This document shows positions 1 to 9,613 of a stretch of 31,198 nucleotides of DNA, piece after piece. The stretch is from a virus. The notes under the pieces are model-generated. The model did no database searches. It worked only from the letters and a program-made list of their open reading frames with translations, and was not told where the DNA came from. Positions within the stretch are counted from its first letter, which is position 1; the number at the start of each line of letters is the position of its first letter. The position numbers were made by a program, and so were the translations under genes. The stretch is taken from positions 1-31,198 of the IMG/VR virus record IMGVR_UViG_3300030202_000851. One strand, written 5' to 3'.

Positions 1-1
1 A

Positions 2-1303
2 ACTGGTGCATCTACAGATGATGTTCTTGAGATGTTAGTATTTGACACGTTTGGTGTAGCTGACACTGTTAGTGCAAAGGATGGTGGTTCGTTTGCTGGT
101 GCAGTATCTATGGCAAGTACACTTGATGTTACTGGTGCGATTACGTCTAGTGCGGGTGCAACAATTACGACTGATGACAACAACGCACAGCTTACCCTCA
201 AGTCTACGGACGCTGACGGCACTGTTGGTCCCGTATTAGATTTGGTTAGGGATTCTGCTTCTCCTGCTGATGGAGATGCTATTGGTCAAATTAAACATAT
301 TGCTGACAATGACGCTGGCGAAGCTACTACTTACTCAAGCGCATTTACAACTTTGCGAGATGCGTCTGATGGCGCAGAAGATGGTCAGACAATTAATTAT
401 GTAATAGCTGGTGGTACATTAGTAGACCATTTGCGTATGGGTAGAGGGTCTGCTGGTGGTCAATCTGAGGTTGTTATAAATGAGGGGTCTGTTGACCTTG
501 ATTTTCGTGTCGAATCAAATGGCGATACACACGCTCTATTTGTAGATGCTGGCAATGGCAGAGTAGGAGTTAATTGCGATTCACCACTTAACACTGATTT
601 ACAAATTGGCACGAACTCAGGTTCTCTTGCACTAGGTGAAGCTGCGAGTGGGAACGGCTCTAGCCGACTAAAATTTCAAGGTTCTGATTCTGGAAAAAAC
701 TGGGAAGTAGCCACAAATAATCAAATTAGCGGAGCATTTGAAGTTAATTATTCTGCTTCTAATGGCGGCACATCGTTCACAGGAACCCCCGTTTTCTATA
801 TTGCGGCCTCTGGAAACGTAGTGCTGGCATATTCTTTGACTGTTGGCGGCTCAGTATCAAAAGGGTCTGGTTCATTTAAAATACCGCACCCATTAGAAGC
901 GAAAAAAGATACTCACCATCTTGTCCATTCATTTATTGAGGGACCGCAAGCAGACAATATATATAGAGGAAAAGTTACGCTTGAGAATGGCACAGCTACA
1001 CAGAACATTGACACTGTAGCTGGAATGACCGAGGGAACTTTTGCGGCTTTAAATAGAGAAGTTCAATGCTTTACAACAAATGAAACTGGTTGGACTGCTG
1101 TTAAGGGTTCTGTATCTGGTAATGTTCTGACTATTACAGCGCAAGAAAACACTTGTACTGATACAATCTCATGGATGGTTATCGGAGAACGTAAAGACCA
1201 GCATATGTATGATACAGATTGGACAGATGACGATGGTAAAGTAATTGTTGAGCCAGAGGTAGGTTCTAGTGATAATCAACCGGGACCGGGAGCAGGGGGC
1301 TAA
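2..1303 (+). CDS. Tail fibre protein, 3' part (5' end outside window)
   Basis: The frame is open to the left edge of the window, so this is the last 433 residues of a longer gene. An ATG at 32 is just an internal methionine. The visible part is rich in Gly, Ser, Thr, Asp and Ala, with short beta-prone repeats typical of trimeric phage fibres. The last 130 or so residues form a distinct C-terminal domain that begins around a KIPHPLEAKKDTHHLVHSF segment, a type I recognise from tail fibres of marine phages. It ends in an acidic and Gly/Pro-rich tail. It probably contacts the host surface or carries the distal tip. A second fibre-like gene follows 3 bases after its stop codon, which supports a fibre cluster. 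The exact fold and receptor cannot be told from sequence. Confidence 0.75.
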   Translation, partial: TGASTDDVLEMLVFDTFGVADTVSAKDGGSFAGAVSMASTLDVTGAITSSAGATITTDDNNAQLTLKSTDADGTVGPVLDLVRDSASPADGDAIGQIKHIADNDAGEATTYSSAFTTLRDASDGAEDGQTINYVIAGGTLVDHLRMGRGSAGGQSEVVINEGSVDLDFRVESNGDTHALFVDAGNGRVGVNCDSPLNTDLQIGTNSGSLALGEAASGNGSSRLKFQGSDSGKNWEVATNNQISGAFEVNYSASNGGTSFTGTPVFYIAASGNVVLAYSLTVGGSVSKGSGSFKIPHPLEAKKDTHHLVHSFIEGPQADNIYRGKVTLENGTATQNIDTVAGMTEGTFAALNREVQCFTTNETGWTAVKGSVSGNVLTITAQENTCTDTISWMVIGERKDQHMYDTDWTDDDGKVIVEPEVGSSDNQPGPGAGG

Positions 1304-1306
1304 GAC

Positions 1307-2398
1307 ATGAGTAAAGCAGCAGAACTAGCCGCATTGATAGGTTCGCAAACAGCGCAGGGTAACAGAAATCTTATCATCAACGGAAATATGGCAGTCGCAC
1401 AAAGGGCAACCTCCTATGCAGATCCTAGTGATGGCACTTATGGCTCGTTAGATAGGTTTGCTTTCTTTAATAGTAATGATGGTGCATTTACCGCTTCACA
1501 AAGCACTACTGTTCCAAGTGGTGAGGGTTTTTATTACAGCATGAAGTTAGATTGCACTAGCACTGATAGCAGTATCGCGGCTGGTCAATACGCAACTGTG
1601 TATCAAAATATAGAAGGAACTAACAATAGAATATTAGGATATGGTGCATCAGGCGCAAAATCTGTTGTGGTATCCTTTTATGCTAAATCAAATCTCACAG
1701 GGACGTTTTGTTACAGCATCAGAAATAGTGCGGTTGATAGGTCATTTATAAAAGAATTTAGTTTATCTGCCGCAGATACTTGGGAGAGAATTTCTTTTGT
1801 GATTGAGGGTGATACTTCTGGGACATGGCTTGCTACAAATGGAACTGGCGCAAGACACATGATAGCTCTATCAATGGGAAGCACTTTTCATGGCACAAAT
1901 AACACTTGGCAATCTGGTAATAAAACAACGACAAGCAACCAAGTAAATTTCTTATCCAGTACAGATAATGAATTTTTTGTAACAGGATGGCAGGTAGAGA
2001 TTGGAACAGGTGCGCCAACCGCTTTTGAGAGAGAGGACATAGGAACTACCCTTCAAAAATGCCAACGCTACTATGTTAAATTATTATCAAACACGGCTTA
2101 CGATACTTATGGTCCGGGCATAGCTTATGTAACCACTCAATTTTATGCCACACTCCCTATCCCTACACGAATGCGAGGAGACCCATCAATAGGTTCAAGT
2201 GGTAGTTTTGCAGCTATGGCTAATGGATCGCATCATGCAACTGATGGTGCGCCTGCATATAATAGGGCTCTTGCTGAGACCATGTCGTTGGAAGTTTACT
2301 TTGATATGACGACTAACAACTTGGTGGCTGGTCATGCTTGTCAACTTAGAAACAATAATGACAGTGATGCTTACATTGAAATAATTTCGGAGCTGTAA
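1307..2398 (+). CDS. Tail fibre / receptor-binding-like protein
   Basis: This 363-residue protein opens with a short alpha segment followed by NLIINGNMAVAQRATS. That start resembles a family of phage and bacterial fibre or carbohydrate-binding-like proteins that begin NLIINGxMxVAQRGTS and continue with jelly-roll-type beta strands. Residues of about 110-230 match the same family (AKSVVVSFYAKS, then DTWERISFVIEGDTSGTW). The C-terminal part, after a WQVEIGTGAPTAFEREDIG segment, differs and could be the receptor-contacting tip. The ATG lies 3 bases after the previous stop codon. I infer a virion adhesin. No enzymatic motif is seen, and the sugar or protein target is unknown. Confidence 0.75.
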   Translation: MSKAAELAALIGSQTAQGNRNLIINGNMAVAQRATSYADPSDGTYGSLDRFAFFNSNDGAFTASQSTTVPSGEGFYYSMKLDCTSTDSSIAAGQYATVYQNIEGTNNRILGYGASGAKSVVVSFYAKSNLTGTFCYSIRNSAVDRSFIKEFSLSAADTWERISFVIEGDTSGTWLATNGTGARHMIALSMGSTFHGTNNTWQSGNKTTTSNQVNFLSSTDNEFFVTGWQVEIGTGAPTAFEREDIGTTLQKCQRYYVKLLSNTAYDTYGPGIAYVTTQFYATLPIPTRMRGDPSIGSSGSFAAMANGSHHATDGAPAYNRALAETMSLEVYFDMTTNNLVAGHACQLRNNNDSDAYIEIISEL

Positions 2399-2581
2399 AT
2401 GAAAATAGAAAATGCAAAGTATCATGCGTTAGATGGGGATAACAACAATCCAAATGTGTCAATAAATTGCACAATAAATGGAAAATTTTATTCTGTGCCA
2501 ATTTCAGAAGACAACATGGAATACATAGAAATTATGCGCCAAGTAGCGGCTGGCTCTTTAACTATAGCAGATGCGGATTGA
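2399..2581 (+). CDS. Small hypothetical protein of the tail-fibre cluster
   Basis: A 60-residue acidic protein whose ATG directly follows the stop codon of the fibre gene, with 3 bases before the next gene. No family is recognised. It has a basic-to-neutral start, a beta-prone middle (NCTINGKFYSVPISE) and a short C-terminal helix. Such small genes between fibre and hub genes often encode fibre chaperones or minor tail proteins, but nothing here proves that. Tight junctions on both sides and the lack of a better frame support coding. Confidence 0.6.
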   Translation: MKIENAKYHALDGDNNNPNVSINCTINGKFYSVPISEDNMEYIEIMRQVAAGSLTIADAD

Positions 2582-2584
2582 TGA

Positions 2585-4453
2585 ATGCCTCTAAGCAAAC
2601 TACAATTCAAACCTGGAATCAACAGAGAAGGTACAAACTACTCTAACGAAGGCGGTTGGTTTGATGGTGATAAAATACGTTTTAGGGCTGGTTATCCTGA
2701 AAGTATAGGTGGTTGGACTAGGGTTTCTAATACACAAGTAACAGGAACACCTCGCAAAATATTTGATTTTGTAACTTTAACTTCCCAAAACTTATTATTT
2801 ATAGGTACAGAGAAAAAAGTTCTGTTAGAAAATGCGGGAACTTTTAATGATATTACTCCAATAAGATCTACTGTTACATTAGGTAGTAACCCTGTAAATA
2901 CATCAGGTGGCGCAGGAAGTGGTGTTGTTACAGTCACTACACAAGCAGCGCACGGCGCAATAACTGGCGATTTTGTAACTCTTGCCAGCCTAACCGCGAC
3001 AGATGGTATAACAACAGGTCAACTTAATAAAGAGCATGAGATAACATCTGTCCCCAGCACCACTACTTTTACTATTGATACAGGTGGTTCAGCCTCTTCT
3101 GGCGGCACGACAGGGGGTGGCTCAAGTGGCACAGCAGCCTTTCAAATAAATATTGGTTTGAATACTACAGTTCTTGGAGCTGGTTGGGGTGCAGGAACAT
3201 GGGGTAGATTTACATGGGGTTCTGCCGCAGGATCATTATCTGGGCAAACCTTACGTTTATTTTCTGTAGATAATTTTGGTGAAGATCTTATATTTAATAT
3301 ATCAGATGGCAGTATATTTTATTGGGATGCTACCAATGGAACAAGTACAAGAGCAGTAGCTCTTACAAGTTTAACAGGTGCGAGTGATGTGCCTACAGTA
3401 GCTCGTAAAGTTCTTGTTTCTGATGTAGATAGACATGTTATTATATTTGGGTGCAACCCAATAGGTAGTGCGGTACTTGACCCATTACTTATTCGTTTTG
3501 GTAGCCAAGAATCTGTAACTGATTTTACGCCTACCGCTACTAATACGGCTGGTGACCTACGTCTATCAAAAGGCAGTGAAATTATAACTGCCGTACAAAC
3601 CAGTAGACAAATACTTGTTTTTACTGATCAATCCCTATACTCAATGCAATTTATCGGTGCGCCATTTACTTTTGGTGTATCTTTACTTGGTGATAATATA
3701 CGCATTGCTGGTCCAAACACAGCTATAGCTGTTAATGATGTAGTGTTTTGGATGGGTCAAGAAAATTTTTATTTATATGATGGCAGAATACAAGCGATAC
3801 CATGCACTGTGCGTGATTATGTTTTTAATGATATGAATAACCAACAATCATTTAAATTTCATGCTGGCTCTATAGGTAGCCAAACAGAAATATGGTGGTT
3901 TTATTGCTCATCAAGTGCTACTGAAATTGACCGTTATGTAGTCTATAATTACGGTCAACAAGTCTGGTACTATGGCACACTTGTTAGAACAGCATGGAAT
4001 GATAGAGCTTCTGGTTTGCGTAGTTTCCCACAAGCTACTGGTGCTGATTTTTATTTGTATGACCATGAAGATGGTGAAGATGATTTTAGCACAGGTAGTG
4101 CGGTAGCTATCAATGCCTTTGTAGAATCTTCTGATTTTGATATAGGTGATGGTCAACAATTTATGTTAGTAAACAGAATATTACCTGATATTACTTTTGA
4201 TGGTTCTTCTACAGGTAGTCCTGTTGCTAAATTTACAGTAAAGAGTAGAGATTTTTCTGGTAATAATTTTACAGAATCACCCTCTGGTAGTGCTGTTAGA
4301 ACAGCTACCTCTCCTGTAGAGCAATTTACAAATAAAATAGATTTACGCGCTCGTGGTAGACAAATGGCTATACGAGTAGAAAAAGATGCAGTCGGAGTAA
4401 AATGGAGGTTAGGCGCACCTAGATTAGATGCTCGTGCGGATGGCAGAAGATGA
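2585..4453 (+). CDS. Phage stabilization / tail-hub protein (P22 gp10-like)
   Basis: A 622-residue protein whose start (LQFKPGINREGTNYSNEGG, then WFDGDKIRFRAGYPESIGGW) is the hallmark of the phage stabilisation-protein family typified by P22 gp10. In P22, gp10 plugs below the portal and joins the tail needle and tailspikes, keeping packaged DNA in the head. The rest is beta-rich with many short Gly/Ser/Thr strands, consistent with a propeller-like hub. It is longer than P22 gp10, mainly through a Gly/Ser/Thr-rich stretch near residues 100-200. The next gene starts inside its stop codon (ATGA). This is the best single argument that the phage has a short podovirus-type tail. Confidence 0.8.
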   Translation: MPLSKLQFKPGINREGTNYSNEGGWFDGDKIRFRAGYPESIGGWTRVSNTQVTGTPRKIFDFVTLTSQNLLFIGTEKKVLLENAGTFNDITPIRSTVTLGSNPVNTSGGAGSGVVTVTTQAAHGAITGDFVTLASLTATDGITTGQLNKEHEITSVPSTTTFTIDTGGSASSGGTTGGGSSGTAAFQINIGLNTTVLGAGWGAGTWGRFTWGSAAGSLSGQTLRLFSVDNFGEDLIFNISDGSIFYWDATNGTSTRAVALTSLTGASDVPTVARKVLVSDVDRHVIIFGCNPIGSAVLDPLLIRFGSQESVTDFTPTATNTAGDLRLSKGSEIITAVQTSRQILVFTDQSLYSMQFIGAPFTFGVSLLGDNIRIAGPNTAIAVNDVVFWMGQENFYLYDGRIQAIPCTVRDYVFNDMNNQQSFKFHAGSIGSQTEIWWFYCSSSATEIDRYVVYNYGQQVWYYGTLVRTAWNDRASGLRSFPQATGADFYLYDHEDGEDDFSTGSAVAINAFVESSDFDIGDGQQFMLVNRILPDITFDGSSTGSPVAKFTVKSRDFSGNNFTESPSGSAVRTATSPVEQFTNKIDLRARGRQMAIRVEKDAVGVKWRLGAPRLDARADGRR

Positions 4454-4737
4454 CTAAAAAAGTCATACGGCCTATTTTGCCAATCGCACCTAATCAATAC
4501 GATCAGGTTTATGTAAATCAACTTGCACGAACTTTAGAACAATTAATTGATGAAGTGCGTACAGCTAGTATAAATTTTCAGGGGATCCCCAGCTCTGGCT
4601 CGGCAAATGTTTTAGAAGCAGGAGATTTTTATATAGCTGATGGTGGTTTTATTAAAATTATAACAAATAGTGAAATTTATTCAGGTAGTGTTGTAGGCAC
4701 AGGTTCTGTGGGAACAGTTACTATCACGGTTGCATAG
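4450..4737 (+). CDS. Small hypothetical virion-region protein
   Basis: A 95-residue protein sharing an ATGA overlap with the hub gene, so it is probably translationally coupled to it. The N-terminal third is helical (NQYDQVYVNQLARTLEQLIDEVRTA). The C-terminal half is Gly/Ser/Val-rich and beta-prone, ending in SVGTVTITVA. This helix-then-strand layout is common for small tail or head-tail joining proteins of marine podoviruses. I recognise no catalytic motif. A structural role is inferred from position only. Confidence 0.6.
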   Translation: MTKKVIRPILPIAPNQYDQVYVNQLARTLEQLIDEVRTASINFQGIPSSGSANVLEAGDFYIADGGFIKIITNSEIYSGSVVGTGSVGTVTITVA

Positions 4738-4815
4738 GGAAGAAAATATGGTTATGATGCAATTAGCAAATATCAGGCATTGCTACCCTGCATCTCATTT
4801 TATAAGGAAAGTAAG

Positions 4816-6294
4816 ATGCAAGGTATAGCTACACTCCCATACGAGGTACACGAACAACCACTCATTCCAGAAGGTGGTTTGCAAACAATGAAGTCTGCAG
4901 CAGAAATGTTAGCGGAGTTTGGTCGTAATGGTGATACTTATATTGTCCACGCTGCAGAGGGTGAGACAATGGTTCCTATGGAAGTGCTAGATGAAAACCC
5001 TAAATTAAAAAATATGCTATTTGCCCAAATGGAAGAAATGGGTATTGAGCCTGAGCGTTATATTGTAGGTAATGAATTAAATAGTATTAACCCTGTTACT
5101 GGTCAACCTGAGTTTTTCCTAAAAAAGATATTTAGGAAAATAGGCAGAGGTCTTAAAAAAGTTGTTAAAAAAATCGCTCCTGTTGTTTTGCCTATTGCTT
5201 TATCCTTTGCTCTTGGTCCTATCTATGGTGCAGGTCTAGGCTCTGGTATTACTACACTATTACAAGGTGGTAGTTTAAAAGATGCTGCTAAATCAGCTCT
5301 CATATCAGGCGGTATTGGTGCGCTAGGTGCTGGTTTCACTGGTAATCAAGGTAGCTTCTTGAAAAATATACAATTTGCCGCTGGAAGCCCATTACAAGCA
5401 GCCGCCCAACAAAGAGCATCTTTTGCTAAATTATTTGGTGGTGATAAAGCAGTAGATCCTACAGCCACAGCAAAAGCTGGTACTACGGGTACGGATGCTG
5501 CTGGTAAAGTTGCAGATGCAAGTACAATTGATACAGCAGGTGCTCTAAAAGGTGATCCAGGGTTAGCAAAAGGTCAGATAGGAACAGATCAAATTGTGCC
5601 AAAAGGCACAGACCCAAGCCTGTTTGAAAAATATGTTTATGATCCAGCACCAGCACAATTTGATGCTGCTACAGGGCAAGTTACAGGTGAAGGTACATTA
5701 GAATCAATATTTAGCCCAAGTCGTTCAGGTTTAGATCCCACTATACAACAACAAGTAGCATCAGCTGATGTAGCAAAACAGTTAGCTGCCATAGATCCTG
5801 CTTCTCCGATTGCAGCTGAAACAGCAGCACAAATTAAAGCAGCGGGAGCTACAAGAGCAGCGGAGGCTGCGGCATTAAACCCCGGATTTTTACAAAAATC
5901 AGCCCCTCTATTGTATGCTGGAGCTGGTGTAGCAGGAGCGGCTGCATTAGCTGGCTATAAAGATGAAGATGATGATGGTGTAGATGATACTACAGGTCTT
6001 ACCCTTGATGAATATAAACAACAATATCCAGATCGTTTCTTTGGCGATGATTTTTATGGTGATAACCCTTACTACCAAGACCCCACATTTCTTACTCAGC
6101 AAGCAGTGACAGCGGCTAGAGGTGGTGCAATCAATGGTCCTGGAACATCAACCAGTGATTCTATACCAGCTATGCTAAGTGATGGTGAATTTGTCATGAA
6201 TGCAAAAGCTGTCCGTGGAGCAGGGGGTGGTAATCGTAAAGCTGGAGCGCAACGTATGTATGATATGATGCGTAAGTTTGAGAGGATGGCATAA
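4816..6294 (+). CDS. Putative internal virion / ejection protein with hydrophobic segment
   Basis: I chose the ATG at 4816 (492 residues) because AAGGAAAG sits just upstream; the frame stays open to a TTG at 4780. Residues of about 105-170 contain a Lys/Arg-rich amphipathic stretch followed by hydrophobic, Gly/Ala-rich segments (IAPVVLPIALSFALGPIYGA and further Gly-rich turns), which could insert in a membrane. The middle is Ala/Gln/Asp-rich. The C-terminus has a GPGTSTSDSIPAMLSDGEFVM segment, a motif I know from a conserved tail or ejection protein of marine phages. It is followed with a one-base overlap by two further ejection-type genes. Role inferred: a protein released with the DNA or forming the trans-envelope channel. 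Confidence 0.65.
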   Translation: MQGIATLPYEVHEQPLIPEGGLQTMKSAAEMLAEFGRNGDTYIVHAAEGETMVPMEVLDENPKLKNMLFAQMEEMGIEPERYIVGNELNSINPVTGQPEFFLKKIFRKIGRGLKKVVKKIAPVVLPIALSFALGPIYGAGLGSGITTLLQGGSLKDAAKSALISGGIGALGAGFTGNQGSFLKNIQFAAGSPLQAAAQQRASFAKLFGGDKAVDPTATAKAGTTGTDAAGKVADASTIDTAGALKGDPGLAKGQIGTDQIVPKGTDPSLFEKYVYDPAPAQFDAATGQVTGEGTLESIFSPSRSGLDPTIQQQVASADVAKQLAAIDPASPIAAETAAQIKAAGATRAAEAAALNPGFLQKSAPLLYAGAGVAGAAALAGYKDEDDDGVDDTTGLTLDEYKQQYPDRFFGDDFYGDNPYYQDPTFLTQQAVTAARGGAINGPGTSTSDSIPAMLSDGEFVMNAKAVRGAGGGNRKAGAQRMYDMMRKFERMA

Positions 6295-7196
6295 TGGCTA
6301 CAGAAACCATTATCCAAAAAGAATCACCGGAAATAGAAGCCTATAAATTAGGGCTTATGGAGCAAGCTAAAGCTCTGACTTCTGCTCCTCCTACAGGTGG
6401 TCTACCAGCAATTACCTCACAGGGTATGACGCAAGCACAACAAGATGCGTTAAGTGCTGCTCAAACAGGTTTGGGTGCTTATCAACCTTTTATACAATCT
6501 GGGCAAGCTACACAACAAGCAGCTCTTGGTCAGTTTGGTGTTGGTCAAGCTGCCCTAGCTGGTGGTATGGGTGCGCCAACACAAGCCCAGATACAGACTT
6601 ATATGAACCCTTATCAACAAGCCGTGCAAAATGAAATTACTCGTGCTTTTGATATGCAGCGTTCACAAGCTGGTCAGCAAGCAGCACAAGCAGGAGCTTT
6701 TGGTGGTAGCCGTGCAGCCGTACAACAAGCTGAAATAGGACGCAATGAAGCAGCTGCATTAGCAAGAGCACAAGCTGATAATTTTTTGCAAGCTCAACAA
6801 GCTGCACAAAATGAAATGGCTAGAGCTATACAGGTCGGGCAAGCGGCAGGTCAATTAGGGCAGGGTATTGGGCAACTTGGATTGCAACAAGCAGGATTAG
6901 GTGAGTTAACTTCTAAATTAGGTATAGCTGATTCAGCAAATCTATTTGCACTTGGTGAACAAGAACGTGCCTTGCAACAAGCGCAAGATGAAGCTACTCG
7001 TCAAACACAAATGCAAACAGTATTTGAGCCGTATCAACGTCTTGGTTTTTACAGCGATATATTGCGTGGTGCGCCTACTTCACAAATGACAATATCCCAA
7101 GGAGCATCAGCACAGCCGAGTGTTCTCAATCAATTACTAGGTGCTGGTATTGGCGGTCTTAGCCTGTACGGTGCAGCACAGAAGGCATTTAGCTAA
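6294..7196 (+). CDS. Putative internal virion protein, Ala/Gln-rich
   Basis: A 300-residue protein that overlaps its neighbours by single bases (TAATG on both sides). It is strongly Ala, Gln and Gly rich and largely helical. A segment near residues 100-150 (MNPYQQAVQNEITRAFDMQ followed by GAFGGSRAAVQQAE) is characteristic of a conserved marine-phage tail or ejection protein. The C-terminus has a short Gly/Leu hydrophobic patch. Its place between two putative ejection proteins mirrors the three-protein ejection sets of podoviruses (P22 gp7/gp20/gp16, T7 gp14/gp15/gp16), though sequence similarity to those is not visible. Confidence 0.65.
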   Translation: MATETIIQKESPEIEAYKLGLMEQAKALTSAPPTGGLPAITSQGMTQAQQDALSAAQTGLGAYQPFIQSGQATQQAALGQFGVGQAALAGGMGAPTQAQIQTYMNPYQQAVQNEITRAFDMQRSQAGQQAAQAGAFGGSRAAVQQAEIGRNEAAALARAQADNFLQAQQAAQNEMARAIQVGQAAGQLGQGIGQLGLQQAGLGELTSKLGIADSANLFALGEQERALQQAQDEATRQTQMQTVFEPYQRLGFYSDILRGAPTSQMTISQGASAQPSVLNQLLGAGIGGLSLYGAAQKAFS

Positions 7197-9613
7197 TGGA
7201 TCCAGTGCTACAGAGAGCAATGTTTCGTGGGCAACCCCCACAAGCTGCAGGAACAGGTATAACATCTGGACTTGAAACTACACCTGAGCAAGAAGCTCAA
7301 ATGGAAAGTGTATTGGGTGATGTTGCTGGTCAGTTAAAAGAGATGAATGATGGTATAGATAATGCCGATGATTTTGTAGGTATTATGAATGCTATCCGTG
7401 GTGATAATCAAAGTATTGAACAACGTCGTAATGAGCTGGCTGGTTATATAGGTAAAGAAGATGCAAAAGATACACCTGAATCTGCGCTTACTCTTATACA
7501 GCCCTCACTTACTTTACTAGAAGCCACTGAACAAGGCTCTCCAGAAACTGATGATGTAAGTATGAATGAGGGTATTATGTCAGCCCTTACACAAGCTCCT
7601 GGACAGGGTGAAGCTATGGCTCGTATGGCTATGGGTGAACAACCTGTAATGCGAGCTGCTGGTACACCACCGACTGACGCAGGGGGTGAAACTGTTACTT
7701 CTGGGTTAAATAAATTTGGTATATTAGAAAAATTGCTCGAACAAGTACCAGACGCAAAAACACAAGCTGATTTTTTACCTATGTATCAAGAGTTGTATAA
7801 AGATTCAGCAAAAGCATATGAGTTAAACCCTTATATATCAGGATTGCAATTAGCAGCCGCTATAGCTAATGCACCAAAAGGTGAGCTTATTAGTTCTATT
7901 TTAGCACCTGAAACAATTAAAGCTGTTAGTGATCCTATTTTAGAAATGGCAAAAGCTAGAGGTCAAGGTGATTTATTAGCTAAAAAAGCAGCTATTGAAG
8001 CAGCGCAAAAATCATCTGCAGCAGAAACCAGTGCTAAACAAGCTATAAGGACAGCTGGTGTTTCAAAATTATTGGAAGGCGGCAATTTTGATATTATTGA
8101 AAAAGGTGGTAAAGCCTTTCGTTTGAATAAAGATACTGGTGATTATACTGATTTAGGATCTAATACAAAATATGACACCGTTACATTAGGTGATGGTAGA
8201 GTAGCTGTAATAAATCCCCGTGATAAAAATGATGTTACTTATTTGGGGACAGCAAAAAGTGAAAATAAATTTAGTATGACACCTGTTTTGGGTGGTGCTT
8301 TAGTTTTCAATAAGCAAACAGGTCATACAGATTTTAAACCATTAGACAAAATGCCGGTAGACTTTACTGTTCATGGTAATGCTGAAAATGGTTTCTTTAA
8401 AATGGATAAAGCGGGTAATGTTACTCCTCTTGGTGAAAATGAGACAGGTATAAAACCTGGATTTAAACCTACAGAATTACAAAAAAATATTGCTGCTTTG
8501 AATGATGCTCGTTCTTCATTAAGAAAAATGATAGATGAAAATGTTTCACCCGATAATCAAGATTATATTAATGCTAAAAATACAGTAGAGACATTAGCAG
8601 CTGAATTAACACCTATTAAGGGCAGTGAGTTTGAAAGGTTACTGGCTGAAAGAGCAAAAGGAATTTATGAAACGACTCAAGGAACAGCTGAGGCTAAACA
8701 AAAAGCTGTTGATGCTTTCCGCATGAAAGCTATAGATAATTATATTACTGCTAAAAATACCGTGGCTATGAACTATAATCCAAATGAAGCAGTCGATAAA
8801 GAGTTTGCAGAGTTGTTTGGTTCTCAAATAAAAGGCATACAAGAAGGCGCAGCTAACGCAGCTAAACTTTCTGGTTTGGCCGAGCAAGCTACAATCGGTG
8901 CGGAAAGATTTCAAACAGGAGCATTTGCTGAAACTCGTTTGAGTCTATTGAAAATGGCTGATGCAATAGGTGGTAGAGATAGATTAAAATCTCTTATGGG
9001 TGAGAGTGCTTATAATTCTGTATTTGACCCTGCTAATAATGATGTTCCATCTGGTGAATTACTTAAATCAGTAGGCGCAAGGTTTGCTGTTATGTTAGCA
9101 GAAGCATTTCCTGGAAACTTAAACCAATCAGAGGTTGATCTTATAAAAACAGCAGGATCTAATATTGGTGTAAGTAGAGCAGGTCTAAAAGTTTTAAAGA
9201 AAGCTTTTGAAAAAGCATCTCAAAGAGCAGCAGAAGAACAAGAGTATGCTACAAAATTTAATTTAGATCCTGCAAATAAAAATCTTGGTGCAAAAGAACT
9301 CTATGCCAAATTTAATAAAGGTTTAGCTGAAATACGAGCAAAAAATCAAGTTATAACTCAAGAAGATATAAGCGGGGCAGAAACAGAAACAGAAGCAGCC
9401 GCAGCTGGAAGCATACAATTAGTAGATACTTCAGGTAATGAGTTTAACTTAAAAGGCGCGGATGCTCTTATGTTTGAACAAGTTAAAAAATATAATGACA
9501 AACAATCTTTCCTTGCAGATTGGCCTAATATAAAAGCTACAAATCCTAGTATCGCAAACCATAATGCAAGCGCAGCTTTTGATATGCTTTTTCCTTTGAG
9601 TAGGAAACCTTAA
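7196..9613 (+). CDS. Large putative internal virion (ejection) protein
   Basis: An 805-residue, mostly helical, hydrophilic protein without a recognisable enzymatic motif. It begins with a TAATG junction. The N-terminal 150 residues are Met/Gln/Glu-rich. Residues of about 270-430 contain beta-rich, Gly/Asp-rich modules. The remainder is long-helix sequence rich in Ala, Lys and Glu. Size and position, second of three large genes upstream of lysozyme, fit a podovirus ejection protein comparable in role to T7 gp15 or P22 gp20. I looked for transglycosylase or peptidase motifs and saw none. Confidence 0.65.
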   Translation: MDPVLQRAMFRGQPPQAAGTGITSGLETTPEQEAQMESVLGDVAGQLKEMNDGIDNADDFVGIMNAIRGDNQSIEQRRNELAGYIGKEDAKDTPESALTLIQPSLTLLEATEQGSPETDDVSMNEGIMSALTQAPGQGEAMARMAMGEQPVMRAAGTPPTDAGGETVTSGLNKFGILEKLLEQVPDAKTQADFLPMYQELYKDSAKAYELNPYISGLQLAAAIANAPKGELISSILAPETIKAVSDPILEMAKARGQGDLLAKKAAIEAAQKSSAAETSAKQAIRTAGVSKLLEGGNFDIIEKGGKAFRLNKDTGDYTDLGSNTKYDTVTLGDGRVAVINPRDKNDVTYLGTAKSENKFSMTPVLGGALVFNKQTGHTDFKPLDKMPVDFTVHGNAENGFFKMDKAGNVTPLGENETGIKPGFKPTELQKNIAALNDARSSLRKMIDENVSPDNQDYINAKNTVETLAAELTPIKGSEFERLLAERAKGIYETTQGTAEAKQKAVDAFRMKAIDNYITAKNTVAMNYNPNEAVDKEFAELFGSQIKGIQEGAANAAKLSGLAEQATIGAERFQTGAFAETRLSLLKMADAIGGRDRLKSLMGESAYNSVFDPANNDVPSGELLKSVGARFAVMLAEAFPGNLNQSEVDLIKTAGSNIGVSRAGLKVLKKAFEKASQRAAEEQEYATKFNLDPANKNLGAKELYAKFNKGLAEIRAKNQVITQEDISGAETETEAAAAGSIQLVDTSGNEFNLKGADALMFEQVKKYNDKQSFLADWPNIKATNPSIANHNASAAFDMLFPLSRKP

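Noticed and set aside
4748-4828. A 26-codon frame (ATG at 4748) before the first ejection-type gene
   Set aside because: There is a GGGAAG upstream, but the peptide has no features and overlaps the better-supported start at 4816; it may only aid reinitiation.
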